From NCBI RefSeq assembly GCF_017562075.2, contig NC_054082.1, forward strand, positions 20,034,927 to 20,098,926: DNA of 64,000 nucleotides. Reading direction: 5' to 3'. This stretch comes from Anopheles merus (Eukaryota; Arthropoda; Insecta; Diptera; Culicidae). Below are positions 1-13,100 of this stretch, piece after piece. The notes below the pieces were generated by a model that made no database searches, had not been told where the DNA came from, and saw nothing but the letters and a program-made list of their open reading frames with translations. Each line of letters opens with the position of its first letter. Position 1 is the stretch's first letter. A program made the translations under genes and the position numbers.

Positions 1-195
1 TTACTGGATTTTAATATTTCGGTTGCGAATTTAGTTTAATTGCTCTATCACTGCATTTAATTGCTTCATTGTACACCTAACAAATTCTTTGTGATGTTTC
101 AACTTTTTGAAAAAAAAACAACATAATTATGAGACCTTTCAACACCAGCGATGTTCAAAATGTTTGTTTTGAATTATCCCGAGCTTCGCTCTGTA
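1..195. other. AT-rich left-edge flank, no gene seen
   Basis: AT-rich sequence with poly-A stretches and no open frame of note. If the minus-strand donor at 196-201 is real, this would be the first intron of a divergently transcribed neighbour running off the left edge. Confidence 0.5.
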
Positions 196-371
196 CTCAC
201 CTTGGAGTTTGTTTAGATTATATTTTAGTGCGCTATTGATAGTATTTTAGCGCTATAGGTTATTTTCTATGACCAATACACTCACATTTAGGTTCAAGCA
301 CATTTTCGCGTAGTAAGGAAACCTCTTCCAGACCAAAAAAAAACCTCAGTTGCCTTTGTACAGGTTGTAGT
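196..371. promoter_or_regulatory. Candidate divergent promoter and leader of the NKRF-like gene
   Basis: This segment precedes the ATG at 372. Read on the minus strand it contains CCAAG followed by GTGAGTA, a near-consensus splice donor with its last exonic base at 201. The 201-290 stretch has no useful open frame on either strand, so it could be a non-coding first exon of a gene transcribed leftwards. The plus-strand gene needs a promoter in the same interval, so a shared promoter around 290-350 is inferred. No TATA box or DRE motif is evident. The donor match is seen in the sequence; the promoter is inference. Confidence 0.3.
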
Positions 372-1922
372 ATGAATCTAAGCTCTTCCAACGGTCTACA
401 TCGAGTAACCAGTTTGCCGGCAAAGACACTTAAAAAGCAAAACAGGCGCAAGCGGTTCAATCGTTGCCGGCGACGGAAAAACATAAAACTGGTGGCCACA
501 CGTCCGGCTAGTTCGATACACGTAGCGATACATCCTGCCCTACCGTCAGAATCGCCCGAACCACCTGTTGTTGACAGTAGCTGGGACATCAATTCGTACC
601 GCACCCGGTACGATACCGTATCGCTGTGGAACCTAAAGAAATGGTTCATGGAACTGCACAAGGAAACTATCCCGGAGCATGAGCTAGTCCCTTTGGCGCA
701 GGTATTTGCCAGCATGGAAGCGTACGACTGCACGTACGCGCCCGAGCTGATGGAACGGGCGAGCCAGCTCGGGGAACCGATCGCTCGAGTGTACTGCGAG
801 CTGAAACAGCACAAGTGTGCCCGCACTCTCGTGTCGGCCGATGCGGCGGTCCGCGCTTGGCTGGACGGTGTTACGTACGCGGACGAGCAGGAGTCCATCC
901 GGCAGAAGCAAATTGCGCAGATCGCTCCCGTGTTTCCCGCTCAAACGTTGGCCGAGATATTCCAAAACATTGTGGTGGTGAACAACTCGTTGAAGGAAAC
1001 GACGGAATGGTTTGAGCGGCTCGGCGGCGGTACGATATCGATCGCGATCAGTCCCATATCGTACGGCGTGTTTGAGGTGAAGGCGTACGCGGCCAACTTT
1101 TTCATCAACAAGGCAGCCGGCACGTACCAGAAGGCGTACGCGCAGTGTGTGGCGGATTTGTTGGAAATCTTGAAAAACTACTGCTATCAGGTGAATGTAA
1201 GTAGTGACGCGATACGTACATTTGCTTCTGAGTATGGTTAGTTACCTGGCATCCCTTTTTTTTGCAGTACATACAACGGTTTTCCTACCTGCAATACAAT
1301 GTTGAACGGTTGCCGCAGGAAGGTGAGCTGCAACCGGCGGGACAATGTTTGCAGCAGAACAACATCGGCTACCGGATGCTGCAAAAGCTCGGCTGGACCG
1401 GGGGACCGCTTGGGTACAAGCAGACCGGCATCCTGAACCCGATCGAGGTGCCCGCCAAGCACGATCGCCGTGGGTTGGGCTGCACCAAGGCCAAGAAAAG
1501 GAAACCGGAGAAAGCTGACCATGGGGACGGGGACCACTGTGCACTGGATTTGCACTTTTACCACGAGCTTATGCTCTCGATCGTCGCCCGCAAACCGTAC
1601 TACGATCTTATCTTTTCGCCCGAGTTTACCGAAAATGAGCGTATCGTGTTAACCCGGTAAGTCGCAATCTCACCTACTATCGCAAACACGCTCGAGATAA
1701 CGCGTTATAATGTTGTCCCCTTCCGCTAACCGTAGATTAGCGGCACAGTGGCGGCTTCGCTGTGAAACGCGGCTAGCAGTCACTGGGCAGGCTCAGTTTG
1801 TCATCAAGCGCTATCCGCTACCGCCCCACGACGTCCTGCTGCAGGTGCTGATCGAAAAGCATCCGCTCGTGTCCAAGTACTACGAGGTAGTACCGCCCAA
1901 GGTAGGACTCATATCGCTCTGA
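372..1922 (+). CDS. NKRF-like G-patch/XTBD protein (3 exons, 466 aa)
   Basis: Exons are 372-1196, 1268-1656 and 1736-1922. Intron 1 runs from GTAAGT to TTTTGCAG in phase 0; intron 2 runs from GTAAGT to CCGTAG and splits an Arg codon. Residues 21-39 are a very basic, nuclear/nucleolar-type segment. Residues 71-137 match the XTBD fold that binds the 5'-3' exonuclease XRN2, with conserved spacing from W71 to the YAPELME stretch. Residues about 190-275 resemble a dsRNA-binding region. Residues 304-346 are a clear G-patch (NNIGYRMLQKLGW, then GI.NPI and RRGLG), the module that activates DEAH helicases such as DHX15/Prp43. Residues about 372-430 look like a degenerate R3H domain. In vertebrates NKRF brings DHX15 and XRN2 to pre-rRNA; the same nucleolar role is inferred here. 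The ATG at 372 is the first in its frame before the basic segment. An upstream exon cannot be excluded. Confidence 0.88.
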
Positions 1923-2492
1923 TCGCTACCGGTACCGGCCGGGACGAATGTATTGTAGAAAGTGTGAACTTTGCGTGTGATTTTAGATGGTAAGTAGAAT
2001 AGACAGAGCGTTCTTTGCTGTGGGAGGATGGGGCAACGGCTGTGCTGTAGTATTTGTGACGTTAATGGGGTTTCCCTCCCACAATTTTCATACACATTGT
2101 TTAGTTTTAACATTTTCTGTTCATTGAATTTATTTTCATTCAATCACGAGGTTTTGAATATGACTTATTTTTGTTTATCATTTTTTTTTGTTTTTCATTT
2201 GCATTCCATTAACTATCTTCAACTATCTTTACGTGAATATTAATTTTATTTATAAGTTTTTCATTATATTTTTTTTACTAATTTATCATTTGTTTTAACT
2301 CTTCAGTAACGATTGTTAAGTTTGCGCTCACTTTTGCTTGTTAAATCATTTGTTTGATTAATGTCTTTATTAAAGGAGCGATTTTCTCGTTCACTTTTTG
2401 TTTACGCAAATGTCTTCATTTGAAAACAGCACTGTAATGTTACTGAAATGTTAAAGCAAAGATTGCTATTGTTATTATTAATTTAAAATAAA
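1923..2492 (+). other. 3' UTR of the NKRF-like gene with poly(A) signal
   Basis: Directly after the TGA at 1920-1922 the sequence turns strongly AT-rich. A canonical AATAAA lies at 2487-2492, with an ATTAAA-type variant near 2370. This is typical of an insect 3' UTR. The cleavage site is not determined; about 2505-2520 would fit the first signal. Confidence 0.5.
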
Positions 2493-3374
2493 TACTCTTA
2501 GGTGATTAAAACTATGTTTGTTTAAACTAGGTTGAAAAGGTAGAAGAGTTCAGGGTTACCACCATACACTATGCGTATGGGATGGTAGTGCTCTGCACGC
2601 ATTACTTACTAAGAGGCACATTAAGAGACGCGTATGAGCGTAAGTAAGAGCGAACTAGATGGACCTGAAGCTTGGATTAGTCGATAGTGGAACTGGCGAT
2701 AGAATACAGCTTCACTTTAAACCCGATAATTCCGCCAAGCGTGTAGCGCTAGAGAGAATTATTATACCGAGCTGATTTTAGTGCATTAAGTATTTACCAT
2801 CTTGGAAATAAGCATGAATATTGTGCAAAAGCGAATAAAATGAATTGTACCCAAAAATTGTAACCCATTAAGCGTTAGTACGGGAGTGCGCCAAAGGTTA
2901 TGCTTCAAAACGGTCTCTATCTCTGCAAACGCTAAAAAAAGCTTTACCGAACCGACAAAAGCTCCTCCACTTTTAAGATCCTCGGCATCAGGGTACGTGC
3001 AACCTGTTGGCCAGTGGACACTGTGTGCGTTAGCATGAATGGTCTCCTCAACGGCAACCCTAACTGCCTTACACACACACACACACATACACACGAACAT
3101 TCAAACTAAGGCAGCGTAAACAAACCCCATGTGGGTGCGGTGGCCAGAACACCGGCGGCCCAAGGGGAAGCCATGCGACCACCAGCATGACCACCACCAC
3201 TGGGAGCGCAAAGGGAAACGAAACGTGGGCGCGCGCGCGCTCTCTGGAGGAAAGAAAGTACGAACCGTCGAAAAGAAAAAAAAGCTCACAAAACCGGTTT
3301 CGCGCCAGACCGACCGACGAATGGCTTCGGCAACCCCCGGGCCAGGCCCGGTTCACCTGAGCACATGAGCGTGA

Positions 3375-3377
<3 letters not shown>

Positions 3378-3444
<67 letters not shown>
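3378..3444. repeat. (TG)n microsatellite, 67 bp
   Basis: Uninterrupted TG alternation that then degenerates to ATGTAT. It produces the spurious VCVC and THTH open frames on both strands. Confidence 0.98.
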
Positions 3445-3448
<4 letters not shown>

Positions 3449-4517
3449 ATTCTATGCTGCCGTGCCCAGGGGGTGTCTGCAAAGGGGTTGGCGCGCACAC
3501 ACAATCACACGCGAAGGGAGGTTTCGCTGTCTGTGTTGGTGTTGGAGTCTTTTCGGTGGCCTGGTCTCTGTTTGCAGGTTTCGCTGACTGCAGCCACGGC
3601 AGTCGAGCTTAAACCACGGTACGTTGTGCATGTGTCGTCTCGCTACGGGGCAGCGCGTTTTCTCGACCACGAACAGCGGCATTACGTGTGTATGCTTTCG
3701 AGTGGGGAGGGCTGACGCACCACCGACCCGGGTTGGATGCGTGTTTTGTTACTTGAGAAAAAGGGTCGACCGATCGTGACGACAGCGTCTGTGTTTGTGA
3801 GTGTGTGTGTGTGTGTATGTGTTCATGTGCAACCCGAGTGACAGGTGCAGAGGATCGGAGCAGATTTCGAAGTTCCCTACGGGTAGGATATCGTATTTGT
3901 GTGTTCTCTTCTAATTATTGAAAGGCTTTACTGCTGGCGGCTGGGGTGCAGCTGTTCGGTCGCAACACTTGTTCGGTTGTGCGTGTTGCACGTGTGCAGT
4001 TGATGATCGTGAAGTTTAGTTTTAAGGTTTTTTTAAAGAGTTTACAACCCAACTGTTTGTATGTGTGTGTGTGGTAATAATTATTAGACAAAAAGAAGGG
4101 CTTTTTTTATAAAAATGCATTATCTCTGCAGTGAGCTAGCATTATGCGCATAGAAAAGCCTCCAGAAGAGATCAACGACTCAGCATCACTCAAGTCGCTC
4201 TCTTCAGAGCTGGAAGTGTGTCATCGCCTGCTTGCCGACACGCGAAGAAAGTGACACATTTCTCTGCTGCTTCCCGTAAAGATCGGGTAACTTGAATGCG
4301 CGCACAGAACAGGTCGGCTTTGGAAAGATCTGCTAAGCGATGATCGTGCTCCTTTAAAAAAAATGTATGTGTTTATCCGCCTGTGTGAGTGTGTGTAAAG
4401 TGTTTGTTATAAAGCGTTCAAAGAGGCAACTGCAATGTTCTTCAAAGAACACCGACAGCTTCAGCCCTTCCCACGCGTACCCCAGGAAGGGAGTATCGCA
4501 TTATTTTCGGTGTGTTG

Positions 4518-4518
<1 letters not shown>

Positions 4519-4598
<80 letters not shown>
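4519..4598. repeat. (TG)n microsatellite, 80 bp
   Basis: Forty uninterrupted TG units, preceded by a short imperfect TG stretch from about 4511. Confidence 0.98.
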
Positions 4599-4601
<3 letters not shown>

Positions 4602-4908
4602 CAGCAAGAATTTTAATCAAGTGTCCCCCGTCACATTCATTGATCACTTTCAAACGTCGTTAAACAAGTTTGCCGAATACTCCGGCTAAAAGCATTCCAG
4701 CATTGCTGCACCACCGAAATGTGTTTGGTGTGCAACATGTTCCCCCGCGTTACAAGTGCGACTTGTTAAATATGTATGTGGGTGTGTGTGGTTGTGGTGT
4801 GAATTGTGTAATTTGTGTTTTTTTTTCAAATCCCATTTCGCACCATCGCAAAACAGAATAATCCCGCACAAGAGTATTCCCGTACCAACTGTGTTCTTTC
4901 GTCTTACT

Positions 4909-4929
4909 TGTGTGTGTGTGTGTGTGTGT
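4909..4929. repeat. (TG)n microsatellite, 21 bp
   Basis: Short perfect TG run, one of several in the 3-7 kb interval. Confidence 0.95.
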
Positions 4930-5702
4930 ACGTGACAAATTGGATTAAGTGCAATTTCATGTTGTGTCCCCGGCCTGCGGTCACCTATACGCTTCCAAAC
5001 ATTCCAGCCTGAACCTTTTCGCAGCTAATTGGATTGGAGTTTGCCTTCTGCGGCGGCCACCAAAACCGTTTGCTGCAGTTACACTAATGCGGCCGGATTA
5101 AAGCGGAACACTTTCCGGCGAGGTAATTAATTGATTGTTTCCAATTTGTATAAGCCGCATCGATCGGTTTTCTGCTCCCACGAGAACCTACTTCGAATGG
5201 GGAGGACGAGGGAGGAGAGAGGACACACATTTCTACTGTGCCAGCACAGGCACAGGCTGTGCTTTGCTTATCGTGTATCTTCCCCCGGGGGTGTTTGATT
5301 TCTAATCCACTGTCCGCGCTGAAGTGTTCCGGAATTTTACATGCTTTTCTTTTATACGACAACCACGACATCAACACGATGACGGCGGCGGTGTGCGGGT
5401 TTGCTATTGTGATACGAACAAAACAAAAAAGCTGTCCCGCTGGAATCTAATCATCATCAGCAGCATGCAAGCACGGAGGAAAGTCCTATCAGAAAGCTAT
5501 CAGAATTATTTATTTAAATTTGGATCTTCCATTCGAAATTTCTCATCTGCCCTCGTTCACGTTTCCGAGCGATCCTCCCGTGTTCCGGCGGCTCCACCGG
5601 TACAGGACCGGAGGCGTGTTTTGAATGTTTAAATCTTCCCAAACTCATCACATCGCTGGAGATGATGTTTCTCGCCGCTTTCCAAAGCTTCTACTAATAT
5701 CA

Positions 5703-5714
<12 letters not shown>

Positions 5715-5740
<26 letters not shown>
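5715..5740. repeat. (CA)n microsatellite, 26 bp
   Basis: Thirteen perfect CA units, in the opposite orientation to the neighbouring TG runs. Confidence 0.95.
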
Positions 5741-7100
5741 TTTCAAGCCAATGGCCACCCATCTCGCTTGGGGGAAGGAAGGAAGGCCCACAGTCAAACC
5801 GGTGGCCGCTGCTTTGATTTGTTTCCGCACCAGCTGGCTGCGTTGGGGATTGGCCCGCTGTCGACAGTTCCCATCCTCGGCTGTCACGGGGTTTGTTCGC
5901 ATTCTATTCCTGCGTTCGCGTACGGGTGTTTGCCATCAATCAAGGGACCGGGCGGGAATGGAACAACTCGTTCAGATATGACGCCTGGCGAGGACGGAGA
6001 GAGCGGCTACTGTGCATAAGTCCGGTCCGTCCAGCGGTGGGAAGATGCACACAGCAGAAGCAGAAGTCCAAAAACAAGGTTTACTTCCCCCGAAAAACAA
6101 AAAAAAACACACACAACCATCTGAAGACATCTTAGTTTAAGCGTTTTCCTCTATCGAACACGACATGGACAGTAAAAAAAAGGCTGCCGCCGCCGTCGCG
6201 GGACCTGAAATGGGTTGAAAAGGGGAAGGCGAATGCTCTTCAAACACCGTTCTGAAATCGATACATACGCGCGCTTGGACGTCTTTTTTTTTTTGGTTTT
6301 GGGAGGGTTTCGGATTCGGAAAACGGAGTAGACAGAGTTGCAGTGCCGCTGCTACAACCGGTAAACGATCCCTGATTGTCATCATCTTGCTTGGGCACGA
6401 TCGGACGGCGCAGGTTTTAGAGAGCATGCGGTTGTGTGTTGTTGAATATTCATCTACATAACGTTCTTGGCCGCTCAAAACAGGGACGGGAAAGATGCCA
6501 CACCAACGTCTCTGTTGTGGGCCACATTGTTGCTGCAGCTACGGATTACGGCAGATCCTGTGTGGTTCTGCTTTCGGTAGCTTTTCAAGCTAGAATATTT
6601 GATTTTGGAGCTTTTTTGTGTAAAATTTATTCCATTTTGAACAACAAAGTCCTATTCTACTACAAGCATCAGTTTAAACTTCCTTGCATGATGCAAAAAT
6701 AAAGCCTCAAACGAATGCAAACGAACAATCACAAACTACAGCACATCAAATTAACGCTTCACTTGCTAATAAAAATGCACTCCATATCAATATTGGAATC
6801 GCGAAGCACATTCCATTCCCACCGCAGAATGGCATCCACACTTAATCTTCACATCAAGGATTTCAAAACAAAATTCCGTTAATACCTACCATCCCGTCCA
6901 GCGGCACCGTGTGAGAGTGAGCTGTTGAGCCAAGATTGAATCTCGCACTCGCTGCGTTGGGTTTGTTTATATGCACAGCTTGTATATATAAATGCAAACC
7001 ATTCGAAACCAAGGCACAGTAGTGTGCTGGTTCGCCCGGTTTCGGTTTTCCCAAAGTTAAAGCCGATCGTTCGTTAGCTCGGCTCTGATCACTTGATTTG

Positions 7101-7215
<115 letters not shown>

Positions 7216-10129
7216 GTGTGTGTGTGTTGTTTTCCCGGCCCGGCCCCTCTAAAATCAAAAACAATTTCCTTTTGTTTTGTTACACCTTTTTGCCCTTCGG
7301 GCGGTGCTAGAACGTACAGAAGAATGGAAGCATTCCTGGAAGAAGAAAAAAGACCTTCTGTAGTGCCGTACAGATGTATGTTTAACTGTACGGTTTTTGG
7401 TACTATCATGCATCCAATCCGCAACCAATCCAACCGGCATCCTTTATTTGGCAGCAAAACCTTTCACATCCAATTATTTTTCAATCAGCTGATGTTTGTC
7501 GCTTACTTTTGCATACTTACGCCTTGCAGTCGATGCGCATATTCGATTCGCACGCGGGATTAGCAAAACTGCGTGTCCCGAGAGCTGTCCTGCGGTTCCG
7601 CATAATGAGGGTTCCCAGTGCCGGGGTCCCGTGTGGTGTAAGAATGTTAATTGAAACAAGTAACACATATACACTCTCCTCGCGGCCGAGGCTGCTCTTT
7701 GCAAACGACCAAAACTCAACAACTACAAAAAAACCCCGTTGGGAAATTCTAGCTGTGGCCAATGGGTTACAGTGTTGGAGCACTGTGTAGCACTGTGGTC
7801 CGAAGCCGAATGGGTCGAGTTTTCGAGGATCAGGTTTCCCTGTGTTCCCGCGGGTCCCCTGCCCAAACACAATAAACTCATAAAATTTTATGTTAACATT
7901 ACCAAGCCAAGCCAAGCAACAACAGCGGTTCGGGAAAGCCGAAACACAGCCAAAGCAAATACCATGCTGCGGTTGTCTCTTTGCTAGCTTCTGGCAAGTG
8001 GTTTTAGAGCCGCCTCCCCTTCTAAAGGTCCAACGTACAACGGAATAGGGTTCGAAATAAGATCTGAAAGCGGATTCTGGCCGAGCGGTGGTGGACGCAT
8101 ATTTGCGCACTGCAGCTTAAAAGCAAATGCACGTTACACAGGGGGGGGGGGGGCAGCACAGCACAGCTGCTAACTGCTTGTATTATGTGACCGAAAATGA
8201 GCGCGGAACGAACGGACGGAGACACCTCAGAAAGCGATGGAAATGACCAGACGGACGACACTGAATGGTGCACTGCGGACGCGGCAAAATGGGGCGCGCA
8301 ATTCCACTAGGGAAGGGATGTAACACACGGCATTAACGAAACGGAAGGTTGTCTTTTTTCGTTCTGTTTTTATGTATTTGTGGGGAGATGCGCGCTTAGA
8401 ATTCCGCTTCACCCTGCTGTGTTTGACGCGCGTTCTCGTTTCGGCCTTTTTTTTATTTTATTTTTGGTTTGATTTCACTGCTGATAAAACAGAACGAACG
8501 AGCGAAAGATTGCCTTTTCTCGGCCCAATCGAGGGCCTTCCCTCGGGGGGCTTGGAATTTGTGTGGTTGGCATTTCGTTTTCCTGCTGTAGTGGAACGGA
8601 TTTTATGCGCGTTCTTGCGGAGGATTGTTGGGCTCGTTGTTGTTGTTGTTGATGGGCCCATGGCATTTCCATGGCATGCTGTGATTGAAATTGAAACATT
8701 AACGCAGCAGCGCACACCCTTCGAGCGCGTCGATCGCTGTCGACGGCGGATTGATGGAAAATCACACAGAATGACTGGTCGGTTTTCTTACCCACCCCTC
8801 GTTCACACTCTTCCTATTCGTGATCGTGATCGCAAGCGCGTGCTAGGTTAATGTCCTTTCGGTGCTGGGTGCGTCTCCGGATCCCGCGTAAAGGGACATA
8901 CGAACACGGCGATCGTTTTTTGATCGATGCAGCCAAGTTGTACTAGGAGTGGCGCATGCTGTCAATGGAGTTCTGTTGGGATTTTGGTACGGCAAAGCTT
9001 GAACCTAAACACACAAAAAAAGACAAAGTTAATGCCTGAGCCATGAAACTGTTTGATCAATGTGGCAACCTCAGAACCCATAGTAGGTCGTACCTGAAAT
9101 CTGCCCTCAGATTATGTTTTATATCTCAACGGCTTTTTTTTTTCTTTTTTCCATTGCCTTCGATTTCGATTGGGAAGAAGAAATTCTATTCTCAACTCCC
9201 AGCCCATCTGCTTACTTCCCATCCAACGGTACACGCGTGTGGGATTCGCGGGGATTCGATCGATTCCTAGAACGCCTAGCAGATAAGAAATAATTTCGCA
9301 CCTTTCTTGCCAAAAAAAAAAACAACAACAACAACACACTTTTATCCCGTTACTTTGACCGCGCGGCGCAGAATAGAACACTTAAAATTCTGCTCATTTG
9401 TGTTCGGGCAGCGCTGTTTGACAGGGCCGCAAACAATCGACCGGGTTCGATCTTGCGGCCGTGCTGTCGATCAATCGGATCGATCGATCTTTTCTTTCGC
9501 ACGCTTCGAGAACGAACCTTAACGGAGGGAGCAAGGGAGGGGTTCTAAACAGCCGCAATATTTGACCGCAGTTTTGAAGCGGTCATCCGTGGTTCCCTTT
9601 TTTCCATTTTTCGACCACTGAAGACGGATGGTTCTCAAATTTCGAGTGGTAATTAAGAGTTTATTTACCTATTTATTGGCTTGGCGAGGACTCAAATGCC
9701 GCCGCCTAACGACACTTACACGCACACAAGCAGGCTGAAAACGTATTCAGCGCTCTGTAGAACATTCCATCCGAAGCATTAACAACTTGAACGATTGCAC
9801 AAGTGACGAACCTCGTTTTTCACTTCTTAGTCGTCTTTCAATACAGCCGCTTGAAAAGTCCTTCGCAAAACCGTTCCGTTTTCACATGTACACGTCCGAT
9901 TCTCTCGAACTAATGTTCTCGGCCCTCTCCCTGCTCATAAAACATTGGTCCATTTGTCTGACGACCGAACGGGGTCCCCGCCCCGTTGTACTGTGCGACC
10001 CGGAGCGGTTGAGGCATTTTTATTTAATGAACTGATAAGTTTATCTGCAAAGCAAAGGTGGACCGGGGCTGGCCGGGCGTATGTGCAAAACCATCATCGA
10101 GCACAACATAAGCACCCTTTGCTTACCCC

Positions 10130-10150
10130 GTGTGTGTGTGTGTGTGTGTG
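10130..10150. repeat. (GT)n microsatellite, 21 bp
   Basis: Short perfect alternating GT run in otherwise unique sequence. Confidence 0.95.
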
Positions 10151-13100
10151 GATTTGGTAACTTTGCCAAGGGGCCGAATGATCGAGTGGCCCCGGTTGGT
10201 GCCTCCGTGCGTTAAGATGAACACTCATCGATAGGTGAATCATTAGCGTTAGGGGGCCGGGTAGAGAGGCAGGGCCCGGGGAGGCTCGCGCTAATCGCGC
10301 ACACCATTACATCGCGTTGGAAGCGTACGGGCTGTAAAGATTAGTCGATTTTTGTTCGATGGGCCAGCACCAGCAGAACCATTTGCACCTGCGAGCGAGA
10401 GTGCCGCTCTGCGCGCGTCGATCGTTTGCTTTCCGATCTATGTGAATAAACGCTTAATTGCGCAAAAGTATGTTGGTTTTTTTCCCCTTCGCGCGTTCGT
10501 CTCGCATATGTTTTTGTGGTGGTGGTGCTGGTTGGTGTTTGTGTTATTTTCCTCGCTATACCAAAAGAATCACCAGAAGCATATGGTTGATTTGTGGGTG
10601 CCAGCACCCACTCGAGGTACTACCAACTTCTGATTCGATCGTGTTTTTTTTTCCTGCCCTCTTCCCTCGCTGGTAAGGCAGGAAGGTGTTAAGATGTGTT
10701 CTACATGAAGTATGCAGCCAAAGGCAATCGTAGTTCCTCTAGCCACATTCCACCTCTTCACCTATTCTTCCCGATGCGTGCGAGATGTGTGATTGATAAT
10801 CGTAATAATCTTCAAATCCATCTGCGGGCGCACTTACCTCGTTCTAACCGTTAGTCCAGTGGGCGCCTGCAATGATGCTGTACGCCGGTCGCAAGGAGGG
10901 CAAAATGTTAATAAAATTAAATCTAATGTGCTACACCGGTGAAGAGAGTGTGAGCAAATGATGATTACCAAAGTCGGCGGTCGTGTTGGTTGGTTGGTTG
11001 GTACTCGCGCTTGATTTCTCGCCTTTGATGGCCGTTTTTGGTGGCACATGTTGGCGGGTGCGGAAATGCCAACGGTGAACGAAGAAGGGGGCAAATGCTC
11101 ACCATCATTTTCCTCTTCAACGCCACTAAATCACTCATTCCTATTCGCCTCTTCCGTATTTTGCTCCCGTGGGGTTTCGTGCTCGAAATCTTGTGATTAT
11201 GTTCTACCGTTGGGCTTTATATACATACACACACACAGCACCCCGGATGATCCGATCTTTTTGGGGACGATCATTGAACCGACATTGGTTTGTGCCTTTC
11301 GGTCGGCATGTGCACAGAAGTTATGTGTTCCCGTCCTCGCTGTCGTATGTCGCCTTTGATTTATCTCGCTGTCGAGCGTTGTTCGACATGACGCTTTTGT
11401 TTGCTGCGTGGTTCATTAATTAGAATTTACCTCTCCGTTTTATCTGCCCGAGCTTTAGCAGCCCGCAGTGCGCACACACGGCGACATTTGCTGCGCGCAA
11501 GCGGTCTCAGGGCGGACTGGGCCTGAGGGCACCGGTTCTTTTTATATATGCTTAACTTTTAGATCTTCATCTTTACCCTTTTTGGGGCAGTCAAGCAGGG
11601 AGTTTGCTTTGTTCTTTCGCTACTGCTGCTGCTGCTACTGCTACTCGTTATTATTATGCTTCTTTGCGCGCGCGCGCGCGCACGCAGGATCCGAGGAAGG
11701 CAAAAGATGAGCCCAAGGTTTTCGTTTGGCGCCTCGTATCAAAACGCACACGGATTCGTTTGCCGGGATTTCGCATGGAAAGCACACAAAGACCTGCGAA
11801 GCACGCCTAAACTAATGTGTGGGATATCAACGCCCGAACGCCCCAAACGAGCGGTTAGTGTCGTCTTCCTGCTAGCCGGACCGGAAAAAGTGATGGGCCA
11901 GCATTACGATTCGAAAGGGCGCGGCGCGCCAGGGCAACGGAAGAATAATGAGCTAAAGGGTGGAATAATGGTACAACATGCCGCCCGCGGTAGCCGGCAG
12001 AAGGGTGGAATAATGAAATGGTTTGCTACCCTTCTCCAAAAAAAAACAAGCTCCTTCTTAAAGCCAGCGAAAGAATGAAAGCGATCGAGAAAGATCGTTC
12101 GTTTGTTGTTTTTTTTTTTGTTTTTTTTTAAAGCCTCGAACAGAAAAAAACACACGCCAACACGATCAAACAATCGTGGGAGAATCAGAATGTATGTTTA
12201 ACATGCGTCCGGACTGTACTCTCCCCGACCCTCCGCCGTCTGGCACGACGATGTACAACGACGATGACGCCGTCCTAGCTGGATGGCACAGCTTGCTGTC
12301 GCCAGGAAGTGAGGCCTTTTCTTTCTTGCCGCTGTGAGCGAAAGGGGTTCGTCGCTGGTGACGCCACGCAAGTCTTTTAATGATTTAATTAACATTATTG
12401 TCGAGTGGTTTAAATCTTGATCGCCGGAATCGATGAAGGTTCTCTAGCTGCTGGTGTGTGTGTATGTGTGTGTGTATGTGTGTGTGCTTGTGTGTGGTGT
12501 TCGAGGGGGTACATTTTTGGAGGTAATCATCCCCATAAACTTTCCACCCAGCGGGGGGAAGGCAATAATAAGCGTAATAGGAGGATGTTTTGAGTCAATT
12601 TTTGCTGCGCTTTTGACCATCATCGATGAAGAACAAATCAATTTCCACCTTCTTTTCCCTCCCTGCTTAAGCTACTCTTTTCCACTCCAGTGAAGATCGT
12701 CCGTACGGTGCTGCTGCTCCGATTCTTATTATGTAATAATCTTTTTTTCTTCTTTTCTTCATCATTTTGTTCACTCAATTTGATTTGCATTCGAAACACG
12801 CGCGCGCGCGAGCGCGCAACCCTGCTGCTGCTCCGGTGAACGCAAGGCAATAACATTTGGCACTCGGTGGTAAACGGGTGGTAAACCACCCCGAATAGAA
12901 AAAAGAAGCTTGAAGCATAATGCTCGCGCGTAGGGAAGGGATTATGATCTTTCCAAACCCCGATTTGTTGTGCTGTGCGGTTGCCGGGCAGTTTGCGGGG
13001 ATACAAACAATACCGCGGAAATTGGATTAGTTCTGGTTAAGTGCATCCGTCCTGGTGGGGGAGGGGTGGTACAGTGGAGTGGTTCTTGCCCCTTCCCTTT

